Source of the DNA: Asaia sp037151935
GTDB taxonomy: Bacteria; Pseudomonadota; Alphaproteobacteria; Acetobacterales; Acetobacteraceae
Length of the DNA: 64,000 nucleotides
Assembly (NCBI RefSeq): GCF_051628905.1
Contig: NZ_CP157575.1
Location: forward strand, 62,001-126,000
Direction: 5' to 3'
Under the pieces are notes generated by a model. That model worked only from the letters and a program-made list of their open reading frames with translations. It made no database searches and was not told the DNA's origin. The first letter of the stretch is position 1, and each line of letters begins with the position of its first letter. This document shows, one piece after another, positions 19,701 to 26,594 of the stretch. A program made the translations under genes and the position numbers.

Positions 19701-20503
19701 ACACCACGAGCCAGATTGGTCCATTCCGTAAAACCGGTTCCCCACCAGCGATCATTGGCGTCGTTGGGGTGAAATTGCGGCAGGTAATAGGCAAGCACGC
19801 GAGCGCGCCGCACCGCCGCTTCGGGCAAGGGTTGGCGCTCTTCATAGAGAGTTCCTGGCTGGGTGCGTCGTCTTACTTCCCTGGCGATGGTTGTCTCGTG
19901 CTCAGGAAGGCTGGGGTAAACGCCTGACTCATGTCGATGTGCGAGCCAGTGCAGAAACGGATTGGCATCAGGTTGGTGGCGTAGATAGCGCGTGCGGTAG
20001 AAGGCGGGATCGAATGTCTCGAAGGGCCGACGTATCTCGCGATAGCCCTGCACCATATAGTGTTCGACAGGGTCCATGCCTGATGAGGCCACATCGGGAT
20101 AGCTGCGCAGATAGAATTCGGTGTCGAATTCGGGCATGGGCCGGATGCCGGGCGTCTTTCTGTTAGCCAGATAATGGGCGAGGGCATTCGTGTTGGCAGG
20201 CACCTGATTACCCTGACGATACCAGATCGGGTCAAACCAGGGCACAGGACGACGGCCTTCATATTCTCCCCGTAGAATGTAGTGATGCAGCGGGTCTTCG
20301 GTTACGTCCCGATAGGTTGCGAGATACCAGAGCGGGTCGAAAAACGGGTTCGGCTTGCGCCCCTCGCGCCAGCCTGTCGTGTGATAATGGAGCAGGGCGC
20401 CGCTGCCGATGTCCTGCAGGTCGGGATTGCGTGACAAATAAAACGCCGTATCGAAAAGCCCGGAATGGCCAATTGTTTTCAGGATCGTGGGCATGATCGG
20501 CAT
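16742..20503 (-). CDS. Giant multi-domain glycosyltransferase (WbsX/GH99-like + GT4 + GT2)
   Basis: A 1253-residue cytosolic or membrane-associated protein for surface polysaccharide assembly. Residues 15-200 hold about five repeats of a module built on FD..FY...(Y/P)D and HY...G..EGR.P (for example FDTEFYLRSYPDV). Residues 233-580 form a WbsX/GH99-like domain: YYLPQFHPNDANDRWWGTGF, ANENWSRRWDG, INAWNEWAEGAYLEP. Residues 590-930 are a GT4-type (GT-B) domain with LFVLSSREDPYPSAALEALA. Residues 960-1230 are a GT2 (GT-A) domain with VVVLSYNYAHYL, LDDVSDDGS and a DxD-like AEADD near 1052. No signal peptide or membrane segment. It lies alone between moaB and metX, outside any polysaccharide cluster. 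Confidence 0.88.
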   Translation of the reverse strand: MPIMPTILKTIGHSGLFDTAFYLSRNPDLQDIGSGALLHYHTTGWREGRKPNPFFDPLWYLATYRDVTEDPLHHYILRGEYEGRRPVPWFDPIWYRQGNQVPANTNALAHYLANRKTPGIRPMPEFDTEFYLRSYPDVASSGMDPVEHYMVQGYREIRRPFETFDPAFYRTRYLRHQPDANPFLHWLAHRHESGVYPSLPEHETTIAREVRRRTQPGTLYEERQPLPEAAVRRARVLAYYLPQFHPNDANDRWWGTGFTEWTNLARGVPRFADHYQPRTPRDLGHYRLDSLATLGAQARMAREAGLEGFIFYHYWFNGTRLLDRPMELLLQAPEIDLPFCLMWANENWSRRWDGGDQDVLISQDYHEGDDNALIADLARHMRDTRYIHIGSRPLFMLYRPGAIPDATRRIAKWRALFRQTEGLDPLFIMAQAFDDNDPAAFGLDGAIEFPPHKLTMNCTPIEDKLHILDEDMTARVYDYADLVDKALSDPTPEFPLIRTITPSWDNDPRRQGAGLVLHGSTPRLYERWLNETIAKAHAHPFLREKLVCINAWNEWAEGAYLEPDVHFGSAYLNATARAITGFQSRLVPQRLLLIGHDAFPAGAQMLLVALGAALKRNHGLEIAFVLLGGGDLLSRYRQVGTVEILNPGTSSCIERLHSLRAEGFTAAIMNSAASTRLADDLCKAALPFILLIHELPGMISQMRLEKPLDLARKLANAVVVPGAQLTRLYPEAMIAPQGLYHDITFSEPDRRRVRLAYGIEAEAFVVVGIGFGDSRKGFDLFLQLWLMLQSANFAPSRYSSEPQTARRPIHFLWVGALDTTMRCNLQTDLETASASRRFHLPGRVDDVAPFLSASDLFVLSSREDPYPSAALEALASGIPCVAFARNGMIPDLLTELAEEGDKRNRIIEPGDLPAIGAAILQDAELPPINPERRAQRGRELAERFSFNRYAARLVTLALPDLPSISVVVLSYNYAHYLAARLATIFAQNCPVIEIIVLDDVSDDGSAALSERIATSFDRAIRLVKGTRRSGSVFAQWQKAANLATGDWLWIAEADDLSEPEFLSALSTMITQSPDATMAFCDSRVIDGNGAEISPDYQEYYRSHVGYGLGRDMLIDGETFVRDYLGKCNLVLNVSSALFRRRNLVAALEICRPDLVRFRLAGDWRVYVELLLQPGSQLAYMARPLNIHRRHGQSVTGSFDQRAHLAEIVSMHELIGKRLGNPADLINRQRAYRGELKNQFGFTPKQRKKQSRLS

Positions 20504-20789
20504 CTCCGGCGATTCGTTAATAAAACATTAAATACTTTCGCGTGAAACAACCAGATATTGTGTTCAAAGCCGCATAGTTTGCTTTCGTGCTCCGTGCTTC
20601 CCGTTCGCTGCGGAGCCGTCGTGACCAATTGCAGGGGCGCGCCGCAAGTGTCATATCTGCTTCCCCGCATTGCCTCGGGTCGCGTCAGCGCGCCTGAATG
20701 CAGGCATTGAGGGAGTCGTGATGAGGCGTTCGAGCGATCCGGTTGCACCCTCATGGGGGAGGCCGGTGCTCATGCGAGTTTGAGAGGCC

Positions 20790-22028
20790 ATGCATAATCA
20801 TTCTGACGCATCTGCGGCTGGGGCAGACGGTGCCGGCGTGACCGAGGCCCCTTGTGGTCAGGGCACCGATGGTGCCGTCACGGCCTTTCACGTAACGCTC
20901 GAAGAGGGGCTTACGCTTGAATGCGGCGCCCATATCGCGCCGCTCGATATCGCTTATTGTGCGTATGGCACGCTGTCGCCGAAGCGCGATAACGTCATTC
21001 TGGTCTGCCATGCCCTGACAGGCGATCAGTATGTGGCCGAGGCCCATCCGGTTACAGGCAAGCCGGGCTGGTGGAGCCGGGCGGTCGGGCCGGGTAACGC
21101 CATCGATACGGATCGCTTCTATGTCATCTGTGTCAATGTGCTCGGCGGTTGCATGGGGTCCTCAGGCCCCAAGACGCTGCGCGGGAATGGTGAGCCCTGG
21201 GGCACGGATTTTCCGCCCATCACCATACGGGACATGGTGTTTGCCCAGGCCAAGCTGCTCGATCATCTGGGCATCGGACGCTTGTTCGCGGCAATTGGTG
21301 GCTCCATGGGCGGCATGCAGGTGCTGCAATGGGTTGCAAGTTTCCCCGAACGTGTCGGGGCTGCGATGCCTATCGCGACCGCCCCGTTCCATTCGGCGCA
21401 GAATATCGCCTTCAACGAGGTCAGTCGCCAGGCGATCTGCGGTGATCCCGATTGGTGTGGGGGGCGTTATTGGGCGCTGGGTACCATTCCGGCCAAGGGC
21501 CTCGGCGTGGCCCGTATGATGGCTCATATCACCTATCTTTCCGAAGAAGCCCTGACCCAGAAATTCGGTCGGCGCACGAGGCGCGACGCTGTGGCGTCCC
21601 ATGAAGTCGCTTCGAAGGGCTCTTCCCTTTTTGGTGAGATCTTCGAGGTTGAAAGTTACCTGCGTCATCAGGGATCGAGCTTCGTGCGGCGCTTCGATGC
21701 CAATTCCTATCTCACCATCACCCGTGCCCTCGATTATTTCGATCTGAGCGCCGATTATGATGGCGATCTCTCGGCGCCATTCCGCAACTGCGCAACGCGT
21801 TTCTGCATCATTTCCTTCACGTCAGACTGGCTTTTCCCGACCTCGCAATCGCGCCTTCTGGCGCGTGCGCTCAACAAGGCCGGGGTAAACGTGTCTTTTG
21901 TCGAGATCGAGAGCGACAGGGGGCATGACGCCTTTCTGCTCGACGAACCCGATCTTGAGCGCACCATGCGTGGATTCATCAATGGTGCGGCCGAGCAGGC
22001 CGGTCTCGGAGGCCGTCATGCGTCTTGA
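20790..22028 (+). CDS. metX: Homoserine O-acetyltransferase
   Basis: A 412-residue alpha/beta-hydrolase-fold acyltransferase making O-acetyl- (or O-succinyl-) homoserine in methionine synthesis. The family blocks are present: CHALTGDQYVA, the oxyanion/nucleophile elbow GGSMGGMQ with Ser172, and the late Asp (SFTSDWLFPT) and His (SDRGHDAFLL). The first 30 residues form an extra Ala/Gly-rich leader. The start ATG at 20790 follows GAGAGG at a suitable distance. metW overlaps its last 11 nt. I looked for a SAM-II-type riboswitch in the 286-bp upstream gap and did not see one. Confidence 0.95.
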   Translation: MHNHSDASAAGADGAGVTEAPCGQGTDGAVTAFHVTLEEGLTLECGAHIAPLDIAYCAYGTLSPKRDNVILVCHALTGDQYVAEAHPVTGKPGWWSRAVGPGNAIDTDRFYVICVNVLGGCMGSSGPKTLRGNGEPWGTDFPPITIRDMVFAQAKLLDHLGIGRLFAAIGGSMGGMQVLQWVASFPERVGAAMPIATAPFHSAQNIAFNEVSRQAICGDPDWCGGRYWALGTIPAKGLGVARMMAHITYLSEEALTQKFGRRTRRDAVASHEVASKGSSLFGEIFEVESYLRHQGSSFVRRFDANSYLTITRALDYFDLSADYDGDLSAPFRNCATRFCIISFTSDWLFPTSQSRLLARALNKAGVNVSFVEIESDRGHDAFLLDEPDLERTMRGFINGAAEQAGLGGRHAS

Positions 22029-22617
22029 CCAGCATCTGATTGCTGAGATGATTGCGCCCGGCACGCGTGTTCTGGATGTCGGAAGTGGCGATGGCGCGCT
22101 GATCGACCATCTGTTTCGCACGCGCCAATGCGATGCGCGTGGCATCGAAATCGATATGGGCGAGGTGACGCGCTCGGTCGCCCATGGTCTGCCGGTGATG
22201 CATGGCGATGCCGATCATGATCTCGCGCATTATTCCGATGACGCGTTCGATTACGTGGTGTTGCAGCGCACGTTGCAGGCGGTCGAAAAACCGCGTGAAG
22301 TGTTGAGGCAGATGCTGCGCATCGGGCGCCATGCGATCGTTTCCTTCCCGAATTTCGGGCATTGGCGCCTGAGATTGCAGATTCTGCTCAGTGGCCGCAT
22401 GCCCATGAATTCGGTCTGGCACACGCCCTGGTACGAAACACCCAATATTCACCCGTGTACCATTCAGGATTTTCTCGAGCTTTGCGAAGCTGAGGGCTAT
22501 GTCGTCGATCGCTGGCTGGCCGTTGATGAGGCAGGCGAAAGGGCGCCGTGGCGACGCTCGATCAGGTTGGCTAATCTCTTTGGTGAACAGGCTCTTTTCC
22601 TGCTGCGTCGCAAATAG
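22018..22617 (+). CDS. metW: Methionine biosynthesis protein MetW
   Basis: A 199-residue class I methyltransferase-like protein, started at the ATG at 22018 (MRLDQHLIAEMIAPG), which overlaps metX by 11 nt. The SAM-fold motif I VLDVGSGDGAL is at residues 18-28. The MetW hallmarks LQRTLQAVEKPREVL and SFPNFGHWRLRLQ follow, with NIHPCTIQDFLELC later. MetW is found next to MetX in many proteobacteria and supports its activity. The coupled arrangement argues for equal expression of the two proteins. Confidence 0.95.
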   Translation: MRLDQHLIAEMIAPGTRVLDVGSGDGALIDHLFRTRQCDARGIEIDMGEVTRSVAHGLPVMHGDADHDLAHYSDDAFDYVVLQRTLQAVEKPREVLRQMLRIGRHAIVSFPNFGHWRLRLQILLSGRMPMNSVWHTPWYETPNIHPCTIQDFLELCEAEGYVVDRWLAVDEAGERAPWRRSIRLANLFGEQALFLLRRK

Positions 22618-22628
22618 CTGCTAATGCG

Positions 22629-22662
22629 AAGCCATATTTCGATAATTATCGAAATATGGCTT
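22629..22662. repeat. 34-bp perfect palindrome after metW
   Basis: AAGCCATATTTCGATAA is followed directly by its exact reverse complement, with no spacer. The core ATTTCGATAATTATCGAAAT is AT-rich against a GC-rich background. It lies 12 nt after the metW stop and 83 nt before the nitroreductase start, so it could be a metXW terminator (a short T run follows) or an operator for the nitroreductase gene. ArsR-type regulators often bind AT-rich TCGA-containing palindromes, but no regulator gene is adjacent. Confidence 0.85.
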
Positions 22663-22744
22663 TACTTACGTCATGGGCCATGTTTGCATGATGCCTTCTT
22701 TCAGGTTTCCCAACGCCCTGCTTCGACAGGTGAGCGGAGTTTCC

Positions 22745-23353
22745 ATGACCGATATTCTGACTGCGATCGCCGAGCGTCGCTCAGCCAAGCGCTTCGACCC
22801 CAGCGTGACCATCTCTGAAGAAGAGCTACGCTCGATCCTCGATGCCGGGCGCAAGGCACCCACGGCGTTCAATATCCAGCATTGGCGCTTTGTCGTGATT
22901 TCTGATCCGGCGTTGAGAAAGCAGATACGCGCTGTGTCTTGGGACCAGCCTCAGGTCGAAGAGGCGAGCGCGCTGATCGTTCTTTGCGCGGATTTCAAGG
23001 CCTGGGAAAAGAACCCGGCTCGCTACTGGGCCGCTGCCCCTGAGAAAATGCAGACGACCTATGAGGGCATGATCAAGCAGTTCTACAGCGGCAATGAACA
23101 GATGCAGCGCGATGAAGGCATCCGGTCCTGTGGCATGGCGGCCTATGCGCTCATGCTGGCGGCGGCTGCCCATGGCTATCAGAGCTGCCCGATGGACGGT
23201 TTCGATTTCAACGCCGTAGGCTCGCTCATCAATCTGCCCGACGACCATGAGGTCGTCATGTTCGTCGCGATCGGCAAGAAGGCCGAAGAATACCCGCCTC
23301 ATGGAGGGCATCTGCCACTGAGCGAGACGATCATCCATAACCGTTTTTCCTGA
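22745..23353 (+). CDS. Nitroreductase family protein
   Basis: A 202-residue FMN-dependent oxidoreductase, started at the ATG at 22745 (MTDILTAIAERRSAKRFDP). The opening (S)RRS.K.F and the FMN-contacting RKAPTAFNIQHWRFVVI are classic for the family. Later SCGMAAYALMLAAAAHGYQSCPMDGFD and the C-terminal GKKAEEYPPHGG complete it. The substrate (quinone, nitroaromatic, or aldehyde) is not determined. A 34-bp palindrome lies just upstream and a good terminator follows the stop. Confidence 0.92.
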   Translation: MTDILTAIAERRSAKRFDPSVTISEEELRSILDAGRKAPTAFNIQHWRFVVISDPALRKQIRAVSWDQPQVEEASALIVLCADFKAWEKNPARYWAAAPEKMQTTYEGMIKQFYSGNEQMQRDEGIRSCGMAAYALMLAAAAHGYQSCPMDGFDFNAVGSLINLPDDHEVVMFVAIGKKAEEYPPHGGHLPLSETIIHNRFS

Positions 23354-23364
23354 TCAAAGCGTGT

Positions 23365-23395
23365 CGCCTCGCAGTTTAGTGCGAGGCGCGGCTTT
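23365..23395 (+). terminator. Terminator after nitroreductase gene
   Basis: A 9-bp perfect stem CGCCTCGCA / TGCGAGGCG with a 6-nt loop (GTTTAG), followed by CGGCTTTTG, 11 nt past the nitroreductase stop. Confidence 0.6.
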
Positions 23396-23639
23396 TGTGC
23401 CGATCCTGACTATTTTGTCGGTGTATCTGCTTGCGTCCGGGATAGGCTCTGCCTATATGGGGGCCTTCCCGGTCCAGATTTGACTCTGTCGGCGCGGGCG
23501 TCTGGTAACGGACGCCTCTTGCGAAGCCTGACTCGTCATTCCCGGATCTTTTCTTTCCCTTGTGACGTCCGGGCCAAGAGGCGTCATCCCGTGAGCTGTG
23601 TGCAACATGCATGGCTCGTGCCCGAGGAGGCGCCTTTTC

Positions 23640-24989
23640 ATGACCAGTTTTGCCGATCTTCAGCTTGCTATGCCTATCCAGCGCGCGCTGACAGAGGAGG
23701 GGTATACAACCCCGACCCCGATACAGGCCGGATCTATCCCCTATCTGCTTCAGGGCCGCGATCTTCTGGGCCTTGCCCAGACCGGTACCGGCAAGACGGC
23801 GGCATTCGCTCTGCCTGCCTTGCATCGTCTTCTGACCCATCCGCGCCCGAACACTGCCAAGGGCGCCCGCGTTCTGGTGTTGGCGCCCACGCGTGAACTC
23901 GCGGCCCAGATCGATGACAGCTTCAAGAACTACGCACGCCACATGAAGTTGCGCCATGCCGTAATCTTCGGCGGCGTGGGGCAGGGCCGTCAGGTTGAAG
24001 CCATGCGTCGTGGCGTGGATGTGCTGACCGCAGCACCCGGCCGCCTGCTCGACCTGATCGGCCAGGGCCATATCGACCTGCATGATCTCGAAGTGCTCGT
24101 GCTCGATGAAGCCGACCGTATGCTCGATATGGGCTTCGTGCGCGACATCAAGCGCATCGTGGCGCTTCTGCCCAAGAACCGCCAGACGGTTCTGTTCTCT
24201 GCAACCATGCCCAAGGCGATCGAAGATCTGGCGCATTCGCTGCTTCACGATCCTGCCAAGGTCGAGGTCACGCCGCCATCTTCCACGGTCGATCGTATCC
24301 GTCAGGGCGTGATGTTCGTGAAATCGGAAGACAAGCGCGCTGCAACACTCCTGCTGGTGAAAAACCCCAAGGTGCAGCGCGCCGTCGTGTTTACCCTGAT
24401 GAAGCACGAGGCGAACAGGGTTGCCGATTTCCTCAACGCCGAGGGCATCCGCTCGGAGGCGATCCATGGCAACAAGTCGCAGGGTGCGCGTGAGCGCGCC
24501 ATGGCGGGCTTCCGTGACGGTTCGGTCAAGGTGCTGGTCGCCACCGATATCGCCGCGCGCGGTATCGATGTCGACGATGTCAGCCACGTCTTCAATTACG
24601 ATCTTCCCAATGTTGCCGAGAGTTATGTGCACCGTATCGGCCGTACCGCACGTGCGGGCCGCGATGGTTGGGCTGTGTCGTTGTGCGATGCAGAGCAGCG
24701 TGCCTGGCTGCGTGACATCGAAAAGCTTATTGGCAAGGCCATTCCGGTCGTGACCGATCATGCCTATCATTCGGAAGAGGCGCAAAACTCCACCATGCGT
24801 CCGCCTGTTCTGGGTGGCGGTGGTCGCGGTCGCAACCAGTCACGTGGTGGTGGACAGCGCTCTGGCGGTGGTGGCCGCCCCGGCTCCGGGCCGCGTGGTG
24901 GCAATGAGGGCGGTCGTCCTTCGGGTGGGCGTCCCGGCGGGAGCGGTCGTCCGCAGGGGGGCAGACCTTCACGCCCCCGGGCGAAATGA
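23640..24989 (+). CDS. DEAD-box ATP-dependent RNA helicase
   Basis: A 449-residue RNA helicase, started at the ATG at 23640 behind GAGGAGG. Motifs in order: Q motif (PTPIQAGSIP), Walker A AQTGTGKT, PTRELAAQ, an APGR variant of the TPGR motif, DEAD (VLDEADRMLDMGF), SAT (LFSATMPK), and the HRIGRTARAG C-terminal motif. From about residue 385 the tail is Gly/Arg-rich (repeated GGG-R and RGG-like units), typical of RhlE-type helicases and likely an RNA-binding extension. It has a 286-bp upstream region that may carry a long leader. A strong terminator follows. Confidence 0.96.
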   Translation: MTSFADLQLAMPIQRALTEEGYTTPTPIQAGSIPYLLQGRDLLGLAQTGTGKTAAFALPALHRLLTHPRPNTAKGARVLVLAPTRELAAQIDDSFKNYARHMKLRHAVIFGGVGQGRQVEAMRRGVDVLTAAPGRLLDLIGQGHIDLHDLEVLVLDEADRMLDMGFVRDIKRIVALLPKNRQTVLFSATMPKAIEDLAHSLLHDPAKVEVTPPSSTVDRIRQGVMFVKSEDKRAATLLLVKNPKVQRAVVFTLMKHEANRVADFLNAEGIRSEAIHGNKSQGARERAMAGFRDGSVKVLVATDIAARGIDVDDVSHVFNYDLPNVAESYVHRIGRTARAGRDGWAVSLCDAEQRAWLRDIEKLIGKAIPVVTDHAYHSEEAQNSTMRPPVLGGGGRGRNQSRGGGQRSGGGGRPGSGPRGGNEGGRPSGGRPGGSGRPQGGRPSRPRAK

Positions 24990-25057
24990 AATGGCGTTTT
25001 GCCATCTCTCGTTTTTGACTGCACGGTTGCAAGTGACGCGAGGCGTATAGACTTTGC

Positions 25058-25089
25058 AAAGCCCTGGGCCTGACAGCCCGGGGCTTTTT
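25058..25089 (+). terminator. Rho-independent terminator after helicase gene
   Basis: AAAGCCCTGGGC, loop CTGACA, GCCCGGGGCTTTTT: a 9-bp GC-rich stem with one wobble pair, flanked by A and T runs. Confidence 0.85.
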
Positions 25090-25391
25090 CTTGTGAAGGC
25101 TGAAGTCTGTTGACTTGTCGTTGCAAGAAAAAGGGATGCTGTGCACACAGATACTATTCACCATGCGGGAGAGATCGGCTCCGGTCATGGAGAAGTAGGG
25201 CGCAGTTATTTTCACAAAGGCGTGTAAATAAACCCTTCGCTATTCGATAACCGTCGGAAATGCCTCGAAAAAAAATTAAATAAGCCAAATCCGGTCTGCT
25301 ATTACCGGTATGTTATGTTTGAACCGGAGTGAGATCACGCGGTTTAGTCTTTGAATGTCGGCAATGGCGCCGCACATTTCGAGGACAGTAC
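25090..25391 (+). promoter_or_regulatory. Upstream region of the ackA-xfp operon
   Basis: About 300 bp with no gene. It contains an AT-rich tract (25268-25285) and a small inverted repeat CCGGT-N8-ACCGG at 25291-25308. Together these are candidates for promoter and operator of the phosphoketolase operon, but I cannot assign a -35/-10 pair with confidence. Confidence 0.4.
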
Positions 25392-26594
25392 GTGTCTCAC
25401 AACAAAACCATTCTTACCCTCAACTCCGGCTCATCCAGCATCAAGTTCGCCTTGTTCAACGAGGCAAGCGCGTCGGAGCGATTGCTTTCCGGCCTGGTGG
25501 AGTACCAATCCGGTGGCGCAGTATTGACGACCCGTACACCGGATGGTGTCAGCAAGCGCGTAGTCATTGAGTCTGGTCGAGACGAGGGTAATGCCCATGG
25601 TCAGATGATCCGACACGTGCTGAACTTTATCGAGAGCCACGAGAACGGCGCTCATGTCGCGGCTGTTGGTCATCGCGTGCTGCATAGTGGGCCTTATTTC
25701 GATGGGCCTACCCGTATCGATAAGGATGTGATCGACCAACTCGAGGCGCTCATTCCCCTCGGGCCTCTCCATCAGCCGCCGTGTATTGCCCCGATAAAAT
25801 TGCTGTCAGTACAAAAGCCGGATCTCTTGCAGGTAGCGTGTTTCGACACATCGTTTCACCGTACCATTCCGGCTGTACGGACCCGTCTTCCGCTTCCCGC
25901 CGAACTCATCGAGGGTGGTGCGCGCGTCTACGGGTTCCACGGGCTTTCCTATGATTTCATCGCCAGCGAGCTCGAGGCAAGGTTTCCGTCCATCGCACAC
26001 AAGCGTGTGCTGGTGGCTCATATCGGCAACGGCGCCAGCCTTTGCGCTTTGATGAATGGACGCAGCATTGCGACAACCATGGGGTTGACCGTTCTCGACG
26101 GTCTGATGATGGGGACACGGTGCGGCACCATAGACCCGGGTGCGATCCTCTATCTCCTGCAGCAGAAGAACATGTCTCCTAAAGAGGTGCAGGACACGCT
26201 CTACTACAAATCCGGCTTGCGCGGTGTCTCGGGTGTCTCGAGCGATATGCGAATCCTGCGTGAAAACGACGCCGATGAGAATGTGCAACTGGCGCTCGAC
26301 ATGTTCGTCGAGCGCTTCGTGCAGCAGGCGGGTGGTCTTGTTGCCCAGATGGGAGGCGTCGATGCCATCGTTTTCACAGGGGGGATAGGCCAGCATGATG
26401 CCGCCTTCCGCCGAGCCGTCTGTCATCGATTCAAATGGCTCGATGTCCAGCTTTGCGAGGATGCGAACCTCGCGGGTGGTCCCACGATCAGCCAGCGCTC
26501 GGGACGGGTGACGGTTTTGGTCATGCCTGCGGATGAAGAAACAACAATCTTTCGCCAAACAAAAAAAATAATGGAAGGAAGTTACCGGTCATGA
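25392..26594 (+). CDS. ackA: Acetate kinase
   Basis: A 400-residue acetate kinase converting acetyl-phosphate and ADP to acetate and ATP. I use the GTG at 25392, six nt after GAGGA; the longer frame from 25329 adds 21 unlikely residues. Family motifs: TLNSGSSSIKFALF at the N-terminus (signature 1), GHRVLHSGPYF, FDTSFHRTIP, and the late GGIGQHDAAFRRAVC. Length equals the family norm. Its stop overlaps the xfp start (ATGA), so kinase and phosphoketolase are coupled: acetyl-P made by Xfp is the substrate of AckA. Confidence 0.96.
   Translation: MSHNKTILTLNSGSSSIKFALFNEASASERLLSGLVEYQSGGAVLTTRTPDGVSKRVVIESGRDEGNAHGQMIRHVLNFIESHENGAHVAAVGHRVLHSGPYFDGPTRIDKDVIDQLEALIPLGPLHQPPCIAPIKLLSVQKPDLLQVACFDTSFHRTIPAVRTRLPLPAELIEGGARVYGFHGLSYDFIASELEARFPSIAHKRVLVAHIGNGASLCALMNGRSIATTMGLTVLDGLMMGTRCGTIDPGAILYLLQQKNMSPKEVQDTLYYKSGLRGVSGVSSDMRILRENDADENVQLALDMFVERFVQQAGGLVAQMGGVDAIVFTGGIGQHDAAFRRAVCHRFKWLDVQLCEDANLAGGPTISQRSGRVTVLVMPADEETTIFRQTKKIMEGSYRS

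Noticed and set aside
20504..20789. Possible SAM-II riboswitch ahead of metX
   Set aside because: The conserved GCTAAAAAG segment and pseudoknot-forming parts of the SAM-II consensus are not found.
23376..24785. 469-codon minus-strand frame opposite the DEAD-box helicase
   Set aside because: Shadow of the helicase; it reads through the nitroreductase terminator and has no recognisable motif.
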